A stretch of DNA of 13,964 nucleotides from Candidatus Gastranaerophilales bacterium (GTDB taxonomy: Bacteria > Cyanobacteriota > Vampirovibrionia > Gastranaerophilales > Gastranaerophilaceae): contig JAMPIM010000043.1 in assembly GCA_023662705.1 (NCBI GenBank), positions 1 to 13,964 on the forward strand, written 5' to 3'. The notes under the pieces were generated by a model that had not been told where the DNA came from, searched no databases, and saw nothing but the letters and a program-made list of their open reading frames with translations. Positions 1-7,179 of the stretch are shown here, one piece after another; the first letter of the stretch is position 1; each line of letters opens with the position of its first letter. The translations under genes and the position numbers were made by a program.

Positions 1-254
1 GTACATCTTCAACCTGAGTAAGAATTCCTTTTTGCTCATCAGTTCCGACAAGGAGTGATTTTAGGGAACTCAAGTCAGCACCGAAAGATTCAATAAACTT
101 GTCTTTGTCAAAAGAGAGCTCATTAATGTTATCAGTTCGGATGTTACCAGAAGAAGCAGCCGCAAGAGAAATCCCAATTGATGCAAGGTTTTTGAAACTT
201 CCTTTGTTCGCAATAGAACTAGTCATCAGACTTCTAATCTGATTTCTGATAAGT
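1..254. repeat. Exact 254-nt direct repeat, copy in A (partner 7383-7636)
   Basis: Base-for-base identity with 7383-7636, running into the left edge, so the true tract may be longer. Identity ends sharply at 255 (t in A, c in B), after which synonymous differences are frequent. Confidence 0.95.
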
Positions 255-525
255 TTCAATGTAGATTCACTGCTTAGGTTAGCACCTCGTGCAACTTCTT
301 TGTCAACATTAGCAATAAGTTCGTTATATGCATCAACAATATCAGAAATAGCATTTGCCGCAGTTTCTTTGTCTTTTTCAATAGTTAGAGTAACTGTTTC
401 TCCATCAGAAATATCTTTGAGATTGATAGTAACGCCTTCAATTCTTGAAACCTCACTGGAAACAGTATTGGAGGTAGAAGTAAAGTTCGTACCGTTTATT
501 GTGAAACGCGCGTTCTTACCAAGTT
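2..525 (-). other. FliD_C module of copy A, truncated at the left edge
   Basis: It starts at FTINGTNFTS and runs through ETAANAISDIVDAYNEL and ASIGISLAAASSG to GILTQVEDV at the window edge. About 67 residues, including the terminal coiled-coil tail, lie outside. Positions 1-254 are identical at DNA level to 7383-7636 of copy B. Confidence 0.88.
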
Positions 526-3500
526 CCTGGGTGTTAGTGTTTATTCTGGAAGTACCATTTTCGGTTGAGGTGAATCCCATAATATCGGTAAAATTACTTG
601 AACCTGCCTCAATATTTATCATTGAAGCTCCTGTTGTCTTGGATTTAATCACAAATTTCCCGTCAATGCTGTCCCAATATGCTGTTGCGTTGCTGCCATC
701 ATTGTAGTTAATTTGTGAAATAATGTCATCAAGAGAGGTGTTATTGTCAATTGTAATTGTTGCATTGCCAACTTTGAAATTACCTTCTGTAACTTGCCCG
801 CGTACAAACAATCCGGAACTTGTTACCTTTGAAGAGTTGTTAACACAATATAAAGCTCTTGAACTTGAGCTGTTTTTGTTTTCGTCAGCATGCATTCCTG
901 TTATAGCAGCAAAATTACTGGTATCTGTTGTAGTACCTACTAAAACTTCTGCGCTGTCTGAGCCTATTATTAAATATCCGTTTTCAAATCTTAAATCTAC
1001 ATCTGAAAATTTGGCAGCAATTTTGCTTCTCAAATTGCCGAGGGTTTGTTCGGAATCAACTTGAATGGTTGCTTTTTCTCCATTTCTAAATATTGATAAA
1101 GATCCACTGGAAATGTTAAGCAAATTTAGTTTAGTATTTTCGTCTGCATATTTGGCAACAGATTTATGATTTTCTTCTATAATCACATCTGTTGATTGAA
1201 CTTGACTTGAACTAGCTGAATATCCGCCGAAGTCAGGAGCAAGTAATAAGCCCAAGTTTGTCATTGCATACGATGTTCCCGGAGTTATTTGTAATGTATT
1301 AAATCCACTTTGTATTGAGATTTGTCCATTTGTAATTGTTGCATTAATACCCAGTGCATTAAATTTATCTAATAAATCTCCGATGGTGTCATCTTTTCCA
1401 ATATTAATAACAGATTGTTCGCCATTTATTAGAACATTTAAAGAACCTGTACTTGGACGAGACTGTATTTTTGTAAAATCGGAAATTTTGGTGTTTTCAT
1501 CTGCAATAATTGAAGTTGTTTTAAGACTTTCAACCTGTGGAGTTCCGCTATAACTATATAATTGGCTTCCTTTTGAGTTGTTGAACAATTGTTCAACAAT
1601 ATTTGATTTATCGTAAGCATTCGAAGATGCAATATAGGCATCTCCATTACTGTGAAGTTTTAAAGTGCTTGAATTGCCATTAGTAACAAGACTTGCTTCA
1701 ATCCCAAATGTTCTAAGCGTCTTGATAAAACTGTCTAATGTTTCATCAGAAGAAATGAATAATGTGGTTTTTACGCCATTGTTGTATAATAAATATTCGC
1801 CTGTGGTTACACCTAAATCAGAGAGCTGAGTATCTCTGTTTGCAGCAGTAATTTGAGATGAAGAGTTTGTTACACCTACAGGCGAACTGCTCTTGTATAT
1901 TGTGTTGTGAGACCATTTACTGTTATCAATGCCAAGCAAAGCCAGATCTGCAGCTCCTTCCCCTATACCCAGTCCATCTGTGCTTATAGTAACATTACCA
2001 TTGCTTGTAAACTTTAGTCTTCCATCAGATGTTATTGAACATGATATACCTGCTGATTCAAATTTGTAGAACAAATCATCAAGCGTATCGTTGTACATAA
2101 TATATGTTTTAGTTTTCACACCATCTTTATCAATATAAAAATGACCATCAGCCTCATAATTAATCATTGTTCCATTGATAATGTAGTCTTCTAGAATAAC
2201 ATCATGATCTTCTTCTGTTATGACTTTTGGGACTATTGTATTATAGGTATTGGATATCGATGTTTTTATATTGAAGGCATCATTTATTGATTTTGATGCT
2301 GTTAAAATATATGCTCCATCAGTTCCGCTTAGTGTTATCTTGCCGTTTGAACAATTAAGCGCGATATCGTACATAGCGAGTTTTTCTCTGACATCTCTTA
2401 TTGTATCTGTTTTATCTATGGAGATTGTTCTTCTTTTGCCATCTTTGTCAACAATACTGAAATATCCATCTGTGTCAGTATATCCTAATTCTTCCATAGT
2501 AGTATTCCAGTTCGCAATATTTTCTACTTCGGTTTCCAGTTTTCCCGAAGAAGTATTTGTTATAGAACCGGATGTTTCGATTTTTGTATTGTAACCGTTT
2601 CCTGTAATGCCGAAAGCACCGCCAAAATTTGTGATATAAGCTTTTTGGGCATTTGAACTTGCAATTGATACTGTGCCGTTAGAGAATGTTGCATAGATTC
2701 CCATGAAACCGAACTCACTATTGATTTGGCTAACAGCGTCTTCAATTCTTATAGTTTCATCCAGAATAAGTGAATATGAGTTTCCGTTATAACTTGCGGT
2801 AATAGTTTTGTTTCCAGACTGCCCAATGTCTTTTAACAGGGTAGTAGAATAAGCAGTACTTTTTTCATTTTTAGTAAGCCGATTGCTGGATGAATTTGTA
2901 TAAGTCGTTGTTGAATTGACAGTTGTTGACGGTTTAGTCAAATCAAGATTTAGGGCATCACTTATTCTGGAATCCATTTTAACGTAGTTTTCAGAGGCAT
3001 CAATGTAAAATTTCCCGTTGCTAATATAGGCATTGATTCCATTTTGTTTAAGTTTATCAATTAAAGCGGATACTTTATCCGAAGAATATACTGCAAAAGA
3101 AGTTTCGCTTCCGCCATTAACTATTGTTACATATTTAGTCAAACCTGTAGAAGTTAGTCCAAGTTCACCAAAATAAGTATCAAGTGAAAGAGTATGGTTT
3201 GTGGTTATTGTTTGAGGCTCAGCTGCCAGCATTTCAGTTGTTGTGGCTGAAACTGTTATTGTTTGATGATATTCTGGAGTTTTTGAATAGGATTTAAAAG
3301 CTCCAACTTTTTCCTTTAAGCCAAGTTGATTAGTTAGCCAGCTGCCCATATCATAGATTGCATGAGTTGAAGACTCACTGATATTTATGACTCCGTGTGG
3401 ACCAATACTGAGTACAAAACCGTATTTATTTAATTCATCCCTTAAATCTTTCAATGAGGAAGTAGCACTAATTGTTATAGAAATGCTTTCTCCGGATTTA

Positions 3501-6500
3501 CTACGTAATCTTATAACATTATTACCTTCTGTAAAACTGGTTTTGTTTCCATTAGAGTCATAAAGTTCAGATATTTTTTGTTGGATTCCCATTTGAGTCA
3601 TGTTATCCAATGCTACGATTTGAACAGAGCTATTGGTTGCAGGTTTAAAGCTTCCATCAACGCTCATTATTATCTGATCACAAGTGACTGATACACCCGT
3701 ATATCCGTTATATCCGGTAAACTTCAAGCTATTATCATCGATGCTTATGCTTGCTTTTACGTTTCCGTTAGTCGCAGTTCTAACAGCATTAATTACATCG
3801 CCGATAGTATCTGTTCCTCTAAACATAACTGTCCAACTTCCGCTAAGAGCAGCAAGGCCTCCGGATGTATTTGATCCACTGCTGTTTCCGGGGTCCAGTA
3901 GAGTATCATTTCCGGATTCAGTCTGAAATTTTCCAGCTCGAATTATAAAGCTGCCGCCTGATTCTGAACATTTAAAAGCCTCTTGCATTGTTAAATCAAG
4001 AGTAAGTTCTGTCGGATCGGATAACACTGTAGTTTTATACCCTCGTGGATCACCTGTAATTGCGTGTGAAATCCAACTTTCATCAATGGAAATTGTTTTT
4101 GTACTTGTAACAGTAGTTGTTCTCACATTACCTGTATCAGTATAGGTATGTGTTGTTGTAATTTGTTTATCGGCTCCAAATAGTTTGTCAATCAGCTCTC
4201 TTGGCATTTCAGCGATAAAGCGTGTCCCTTCATCAGGGTTTAAGGAGATTTTACAGTATGCTAATGGTGCGACTCCAAATTCTTCTATAGAAATACCTAC
4301 TCCATAAGCGGATAATGTATTAACAAGTCCATTAATTGTATCTGTGGCGTTTACGGTTATACTTGCTTCTTCTAATCCGGTAGCAGTGCTGCTTAATTTT
4401 ATTGTAAAACTTACTGTGCTGTTGTTGAAAAATTGACCTATTTTAGAGTCTGCACATAATGGTATGTTTTCTACGCCTTGATAATATCCAATAGTAGGGT
4501 CTCCTTCAACCGCGAGCCCTTTTAATCCTTCTCTGCTTGTCGTGGTAGGAGTGATAACTGTTTGGGTTGTGTAAGTTACTACAGCAGTACTGGATTGTGA
4601 TGTTCCAACTGTGGTAGCACCAGGCTGTGCAATAGTTCGAATGCCTAATTGTTCAAACAGATTTCCTTTGACATAAGCACCATTAGACGATGTCATTGTA
4701 ATAACGCCATTATCCATAGTCATATTAATGTCATATTTAGCCAGTAGGGTTTTTAATTCTCCAAAAGTTTTAACAGTGCTTGGGTCAGCGGTGTTTTCAC
4801 TTATGAAACTGCCATTTAAGTATTCACCATTTGTAAGCGCAACAACATGCGCCTCTCCGCTAGAATCAATTATTGTACCGACAGCTGCTTTTAATGTAGC
4901 CATAGGCATATCAGGAGCTACTGCCTCAAATTGATTGCCGCTGAGTCCTCCCGAAACAGTTGTACTATTTGTAGAAGCAGGTGCTGAGCGCATTGGAGCG
5001 GTATAAGCATTATAGTCGGTATCTGTTGCTGAGCCAATCGTCGTGTCATAAGAAGCTTGGTACATCAGTAAAAAACTGTGTGTTTCATTCATTTCCACAT
5101 AGTTTCTGATATCATCTGCCTCTGTGGCAACAACAACTTTAGTATAATACAAAGTACCGCTTGTTTTCGTAACAGCCGTTGTAATTGTGCTGCTTGAAGC
5201 GTTTGAGCTGATTCCGATACCTAGAGCTTTTCCAATGCCTTCGTTATTTGCCAAATAATTGTCGCTTCGATTATTTAATGAAATAACACCATTGTTCATA
5301 GAAGCATCTATGCCATATTTTGAAAGATAATCAAATAAATCTCTAAATGTCCAGTTCTCGTTTACTGCGACATTATTTGAGTATAAACCATTTTGGTTAT
5401 TGATATATATAACATTTTCATATAATGAACTGTTTGTATCAATAAAATCAAAAATCAAATCACTTTCAACCGCATCTCTAACGCCGGTAAAAGTAACAGT
5501 CGTAGTTGAAGTAACATCCTGAGCAATGGTTTTGTTGATATAAATCACATTAGAAGTAACTGAGCTTGTTGTCGATTCAACATCAAGTCCCAAGGCAGCT
5601 GCAATATCAAAAGTGCCTCCAATAATTGAACCTTCTGAGATGGTAACAATACCATTAGAATTAATAACGGCTGTCATACCCGCATTATTCATAGCATCCA
5701 GAATATTGCCAATAGTGCTTGTGTTTGACAATGTTATTGTAGATGTAACATTATTACTATTTTTGATGATGATTGTGTCGCCATTATTGACAGTTACTCC
5801 GTCAATGTCTTTTAATAGAGTGTTTTTATTCGCAACAGTACCTTCAACAAGAGTAGATGTGTATTGTAATTTGTTTGAAGTTTGAGTTGTTGAGCTAACT
5901 TTCGGATTATCCCATCCGAAGGCTCTAAGTAATCCTAAATCTCCATAATCTTCAGAAATGATGGCATCATTTAATACAATGCATCCGTCATCCGTAAATT
6001 TTATGTCATATCCGTAGCCTTGTAACTCGTTTACCAAATCTCTAATAGTTGTATTTTCTGTGATATCGATTTTATCATTAGCGTCTTCTTCTCGAAGTTT
6101 TATGTGAAAACGTCCTGCTTTAATCCCAAGTTCTCCCAGTTTTGTATCAAGAGTAGCTTGTTCATAAACGGTTTCTATTTTATTTGTTTGAAGAGTAGTT
6201 GAAGTATAACCTGAGTTTACTCCTTGAAGATGTAAAGCATTAACAATTCCTGTATTGTCAATATCTCTGATATCATTTGTGCTCAAATTTATGCTAAATA
6301 CACCGCTATTTTCATTATAGCTTGCTTTAGCCCCAATATTATTAAGCTTTTCGATGAAAGACTGAATAGTTTCGTCGTTTCCGATTTTGAGGTTTCTTTC
6401 GATTCCGTTAACGGTAACTCCGATTTTTCCAGCTTTTACTCCCAATGACTCCAATGTAGAACTTAGAGTTGCTGTAGCAGTAACTGTTTGCGTTGTTATG

Positions 6501-6862
6501 TATGAATAATTACTGGAAGCTTGTGTATTGCTTGCAAGATTATTAACATTAATATTATAAATGCCTTCTTGCGCAGAGCTGTTAGCAGTTGCTGTCAGAA
6601 TATTGGCTTTTGATGAGATAGCAAGATTTTGGGCAAATAAATCCATACTACTCACGCCAAATTTGGTATCTGTAACTTTTTCTATAACAGAGCGGAAAGA
6701 GTTAAAGAAATTTTTGATGCTATTGAGCGTTTGCTGTGATAATAGAAGGTTTTCTTTTTCAGCCTGATAAATCTCTACTTTTGCTCTTTTAAGTGCAGTT
6801 AGAGATTCAACCCATGAAGATGTATCTAATCCGGATGCAAGTCCGCTAAATGAGATACTCAT
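2..6862 (-). CDS. fliD: Giant flagellar filament cap protein FliD, downstream tandem copy (copy A), 3'-partial
   Basis: Likely the flagellar filament cap (hook-associated protein 2), exported by the flagellar type III system and sitting at the filament tip where it helps flagellin assemble. The frame is open without a stop from ATG at 6862 to the left edge: 2287 codons, with about 67 more expected from copy B, so about 2354 residues. The N-terminus MSISFSGLASGLDTSSWV is a classic FliD_N start with no Sec signal; GIYNINVNNLA near residue 100 is the typical FliD_N strand. Sixteen IN-type units follow. From about 525 down to the edge comes FliD_C (FTINGTNF, then ETAANAISDIVDAYNEL). ATG 6862 was chosen because FliD homology begins there and AAGG lies 9 nt upstream. 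It follows copy B by 317 bp and appears to have its own promoter at 7020-7048. The length is several times that of normal FliD. A role as an elongated cap or adhesin is inference. Confidence 0.93.
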   Translation of the reverse strand, partial: MSISFSGLASGLDTSSWVESLTALKRAKVEIYQAEKENLLLSQQTLNSIKNFFNSFRSVIEKVTDTKFGVSSMDLFAQNLAISSKANILTATANSSAQEGIYNINVNNLASNTQASSNYSYITTQTVTATATLSSTLESLGVKAGKIGVTVNGIERNLKIGNDETIQSFIEKLNNIGAKASYNENSGVFSINLSTNDIRDIDNTGIVNALHLQGVNSGYTSTTLQTNKIETVYEQATLDTKLGELGIKAGRFHIKLREEDANDKIDITENTTIRDLVNELQGYGYDIKFTDDGCIVLNDAIISEDYGDLGLLRAFGWDNPKVSSTTQTSNKLQYTSTLVEGTVANKNTLLKDIDGVTVNNGDTIIIKNSNNVTSTITLSNTSTIGNILDAMNNAGMTAVINSNGIVTISEGSIIGGTFDIAAALGLDVESTTSSVTSNVIYINKTIAQDVTSTTTVTFTGVRDAVESDLIFDFIDTNSSLYENVIYINNQNGLYSNNVAVNENWTFRDLFDYLSKYGIDASMNNGVISLNNRSDNYLANNEGIGKALGIGISSNASSSTITTAVTKTSGTLYYTKVVVATEADDIRNYVEMNETHSFLLMYQASYDTTIGSATDTDYNAYTAPMRSAPASTNSTTVSGGLSGNQFEAVAPDMPMATLKAAVGTIIDSSGEAHVVALTNGEYLNGSFISENTADPSTVKTFGELKTLLAKYDINMTMDNGVITMTSSNGAYVKGNLFEQLGIRTIAQPGATTVGTSQSSTAVVTYTTQTVITPTTTSREGLKGLAVEGDPTIGYYQGVENIPLCADSKIGQFFNNSTVSFTIKLSSTATGLEEASITVNATDTINGLVNTLSAYGVGISIEEFGVAPLAYCKISLNPDEGTRFIAEMPRELIDKLFGADKQITTTHTYTDTGNVRTTTVTSTKTISIDESWISHAITGDPRGYKTTVLSDPTELTLDLTMQEAFKCSESGGSFIIRAGKFQTESGNDTLLDPGNSSGSNTSGGLAALSGSWTVMFRGTDTIGDVINAVRTATNGNVKASISIDDNSLKFTGYNGYTGVSVTCDQIIMSVDGSFKPATNSSVQIVALDNMTQMGIQQKISELYDSNGNKTSFTEGNNVIRLRSKSGESISITISATSSLKDLRDELNKYGFVLSIGPHGVINISESSTHAIYDMGSWLTNQLGLKEKVGAFKSYSKTPEYHQTITVSATTTEMLAAEPQTITTNHTLSLDTYFGELGLTSTGLTKYVTIVNGGSETSFAVYSSDKVSALIDKLKQNGINAYISNGKFYIDASENYVKMDSRISDALNLDLTKPSTTVNSTTTYTNSSSNRLTKNEKSTAYSTTLLKDIGQSGNKTITASYNGNSYSLILDETIRIEDAVSQINSEFGFMGIYATFSNGTVSIASSNAQKAYITNFGGAFGITGNGYNTKIETSGSITNTSSGKLETEVENIANWNTTMEELGYTDTDGYFSIVDKDGKRRTISIDKTDTIRDVREKLAMYDIALNCSNGKITLSGTDGAYILTASKSINDAFNIKTSISNTYNTIVPKVITEEDHDVILEDYIINGTMINYEADGHFYIDKDGVKTKTYIMYNDTLDDLFYKFESAGISCSITSDGRLKFTSNGNVTISTDGLGIGEGAADLALLGIDNSKWSHNTIYKSSSPVGVTNSSSQITAANRDTQLSDLGVTTGEYLLYNNGVKTTLFISSDETLDSFIKTLRTFGIEASLVTNGNSSTLKLHSNGDAYIASSNAYDKSNIVEQLFNNSKGSQLYSYSGTPQVESLKTTSIIADENTKISDFTKIQSRPSTGSLNVLINGEQSVINIGKDDTIGDLLDKFNALGINATITNGQISIQSGFNTLQITPGTSYAMTNLGLLLAPDFGGYSASSSQVQSTDVIIEENHKSVAKYADENTKLNLLNISSGSLSIFRNGEKATIQVDSEQTLGNLRSKIAAKFSDVDLRFENGYLIIGSDSAEVLVGTTTDTSNFAAITGMHADENKNSSSSRALYCVNNSSKVTSSGLFVRGQVTEGNFKVGNATITIDNNTSLDDIISQINYNDGSNATAYWDSIDGKFVIKSKTTGASMINIEAGSSNFTDIMGFTSTENGTSRINTNTQELGKNARFTINGTNFTSTSNTVSSEVSRIEGVTINLKDISDGETVTLTIEKDKETAANAISDIVDAYNELIANVDKEVARGANLSSESTLKLIRNQIRSLMTSSIANKGSFKNLASIGISLAAASSGNIRTDNINELSFDKDKFIESFGADLSSLKSLLVGTDEQKGILTQVEDV
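526..6472 (-). repeat. Array of 16 flagellin/hook IN-type units in copy A
   Basis: Sixteen diverged repeats in the protein, each with a loop or strand pair, a helix of the form T(I/L)xDLxxKLxxxG, then a strand such as SITSDGRLKFTSNG. Helix anchors lie near plus-strand positions 6345, 6030, 5697, 5331, 4747, 4324, 3786, 3437, 3057, 2725, 2379, 2064, 1721, 1368, 1021 and 717. The pattern resembles the Flagellin hook IN motif family (PF07196), of which ordinary FliD has one or two. Units 15-16 look most like a conventional FliD. Unit boundaries are by eye. Confidence 0.75.
6518..6850 (-). other. FliD_N module of copy A
   Basis: Residues about 5-115 of copy A. They include GLASGLDTSSWVESL, a predicted helical stretch (KVEIYQAEKENLLLSQQ to FRSVIEK) and the closing strand GIYNINVNNLASNTQ. 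In known FliD this region forms part of the coiled-coil core with the C-terminus. DTSSWV replaces the more common DTASIV. The matching part of copy B is cut by the right edge. Confidence 0.85.
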
Positions 6863-6871
6863 TGCTATTCG

Positions 6872-6877
6872 CCTTAT
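6872..6877 (-). promoter_or_regulatory. Ribosome binding site of copy A
   Basis: ATAAGG on the minus strand, with AAGG ending 9 nt before the ATG at 6862. A moderate Shine-Dalgarno match at normal spacing, supporting this start. Confidence 0.6.
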
Positions 6878-6975
6878 ATTACCTTATGTTGTAAATTGGG
6901 GTGTAAAAAGTTTGTGCTGAAACCTTCAAATTGCTCAAAATTATTTAGGTGTAAGGCTTCCTGTAAAGTTTCAAT

Positions 6976-7001
6976 ACTTTTTGTTCAAAATGTATTGAAA
7001 A
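6976..7001. repeat. Left arm of a perfect 26-bp inverted repeat (candidate inversion site)
   Basis: The 26 bases starting ACTTTTTGTTC are the exact reverse complement of 7105-7130. The arm sits within a larger dyad (6969-7000): 14 of 15 positions pair around a central asymmetric TT at 6984-6985, with one T-T mismatch. A 2-bp asymmetric core between inverted half-sites is what serine-type DNA invertase sites look like. The arms lie 103 bp apart. Confidence 0.9.
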
Positions 7002-7019
7002 ATTTCTTAATACCTATTT

Positions 7020-7048
7020 ATTATAGCATATTAGAACACGCTTGTGAA
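7020..7048 (-). promoter_or_regulatory. Strong sigma-70-type promoter for copy A inside the inverted-repeat segment
   Basis: On the minus strand: -35 TTCACA (7048-7043, 5 of 6 to consensus), a 17-nt spacer, and -10 TATAAT (7025-7020, 6 of 6) with an extended TG at 7028-7027. The predicted start is near 7013, giving a leader of about 150 nt that runs through the left arm to copy A. It points at copy A only in the orientation shown. Confidence 0.72.
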
Positions 7049-7072
7049 CCCCCGATTGCGGAAACCGTTTTG

Positions 7073-7097
7073 AAACCTGCTTGGGGCAAGGGTTTTT
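7073..7097 (+). terminator. Terminator-like hairpin in the candidate invertible segment (plus strand)
   Basis: AAACC and CTTG pair with CAAG and GGTTT around a GGG loop, with a 2-nt TG bulge (9 pairs). The five Ts at 7093-7097 form the end of the stem and a short tail. The polarity is right for plus-strand transcripts only. Weak by usual standards because most of the T-run is inside the stem. Confidence 0.4.
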
Positions 7098-7104
7098 GAC
7101 TCCG

Positions 7105-7130
7105 TTTTCAATACATTTTGAACAAAAAGT
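7105..7130. repeat. Right arm of a perfect 26-bp inverted repeat (candidate inversion site)
   Basis: The exact reverse complement of 6976-7001, with the core AA at 7121-7122. The dyad around this core is weaker than in the left arm: the inner five pairs hold, but several outer positions mismatch. The arm begins 49 bp from the end of copy B. Confidence 0.9.
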
Positions 7131-7135
7131 GTACA

Positions 7136-7163
7136 AGTATAGCTACCGGCATGCGGGTTGCAA
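7136..7163 (-). promoter_or_regulatory. Weak promoter candidate after the copy B stop
   Basis: TTGCAA (7163-7158, 4 of 6) and TATACT (7141-7136, 5 of 6) with a 16-nt spacer on the minus strand. It lies outside the inverted repeat, so it would give a constant, orientation-independent input towards copy A. It could be chance in AT-rich DNA. Confidence 0.25.
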
Positions 7164-7179
7164 AATATTATATTTACCC

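Larger units (their letters stand above)
6863..7179. other. Intergenic region between the two fliD copies, with a candidate invertible promoter
   Basis: These 317 bp hold no convincing gene on either strand. From copy B towards copy A there are 49 bp after the stop with a weak promoter candidate (7136-7163). Next come the right inverted-repeat arm (7105-7130), a 103-bp spacer with a strong minus-strand promoter and a plus-strand terminator-like hairpin, the left arm (6976-7001), and a 113-bp leader ending in the ribosome binding site of copy A. Confidence 0.85.

Noticed and set aside
300..1064. Plus-strand open frames antisense to copy A (300-707 and 723-1064), and similar ones along both genes
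   Set aside because: They lie opposite strongly supported FliD coding sequence, have no family resemblance, and follow the minus-strand codons. They are shadows.
2..6862. Possible frameshift or pseudogene status of copy A
   Set aside because: Reading every in-frame triplet from 6862 to the left edge gave no stop, and the frame at both ends agrees with FliD homology.
6964..6990. TAAAGTTT on the plus strand, resembling the -35 of a flagellar sigma-28 promoter
   Set aside because: The matching -10 (GCCGATAA) after 11 nt is poor (4 of 8), and it points away from copy A. No good sigma-28 site was found on the minus strand.
6976..7130. A 155-bp MITE-like element with 26-bp terminal inverted repeats
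   Set aside because: No target-site duplication flanks the repeat, and no second copy occurs in the window. Not excluded, but the promoter placement fits a switch better.
7164..7172. A second TATAAT on the minus strand just after the copy B stop
   Set aside because: No -35 at suitable spacing and no extended TG.
7105..7179. Intrinsic terminator for copy B directly after its stop
   Set aside because: The only nearby dyad (around GCATGC at 7151) is short, without a loop and without a U-run on the minus strand.
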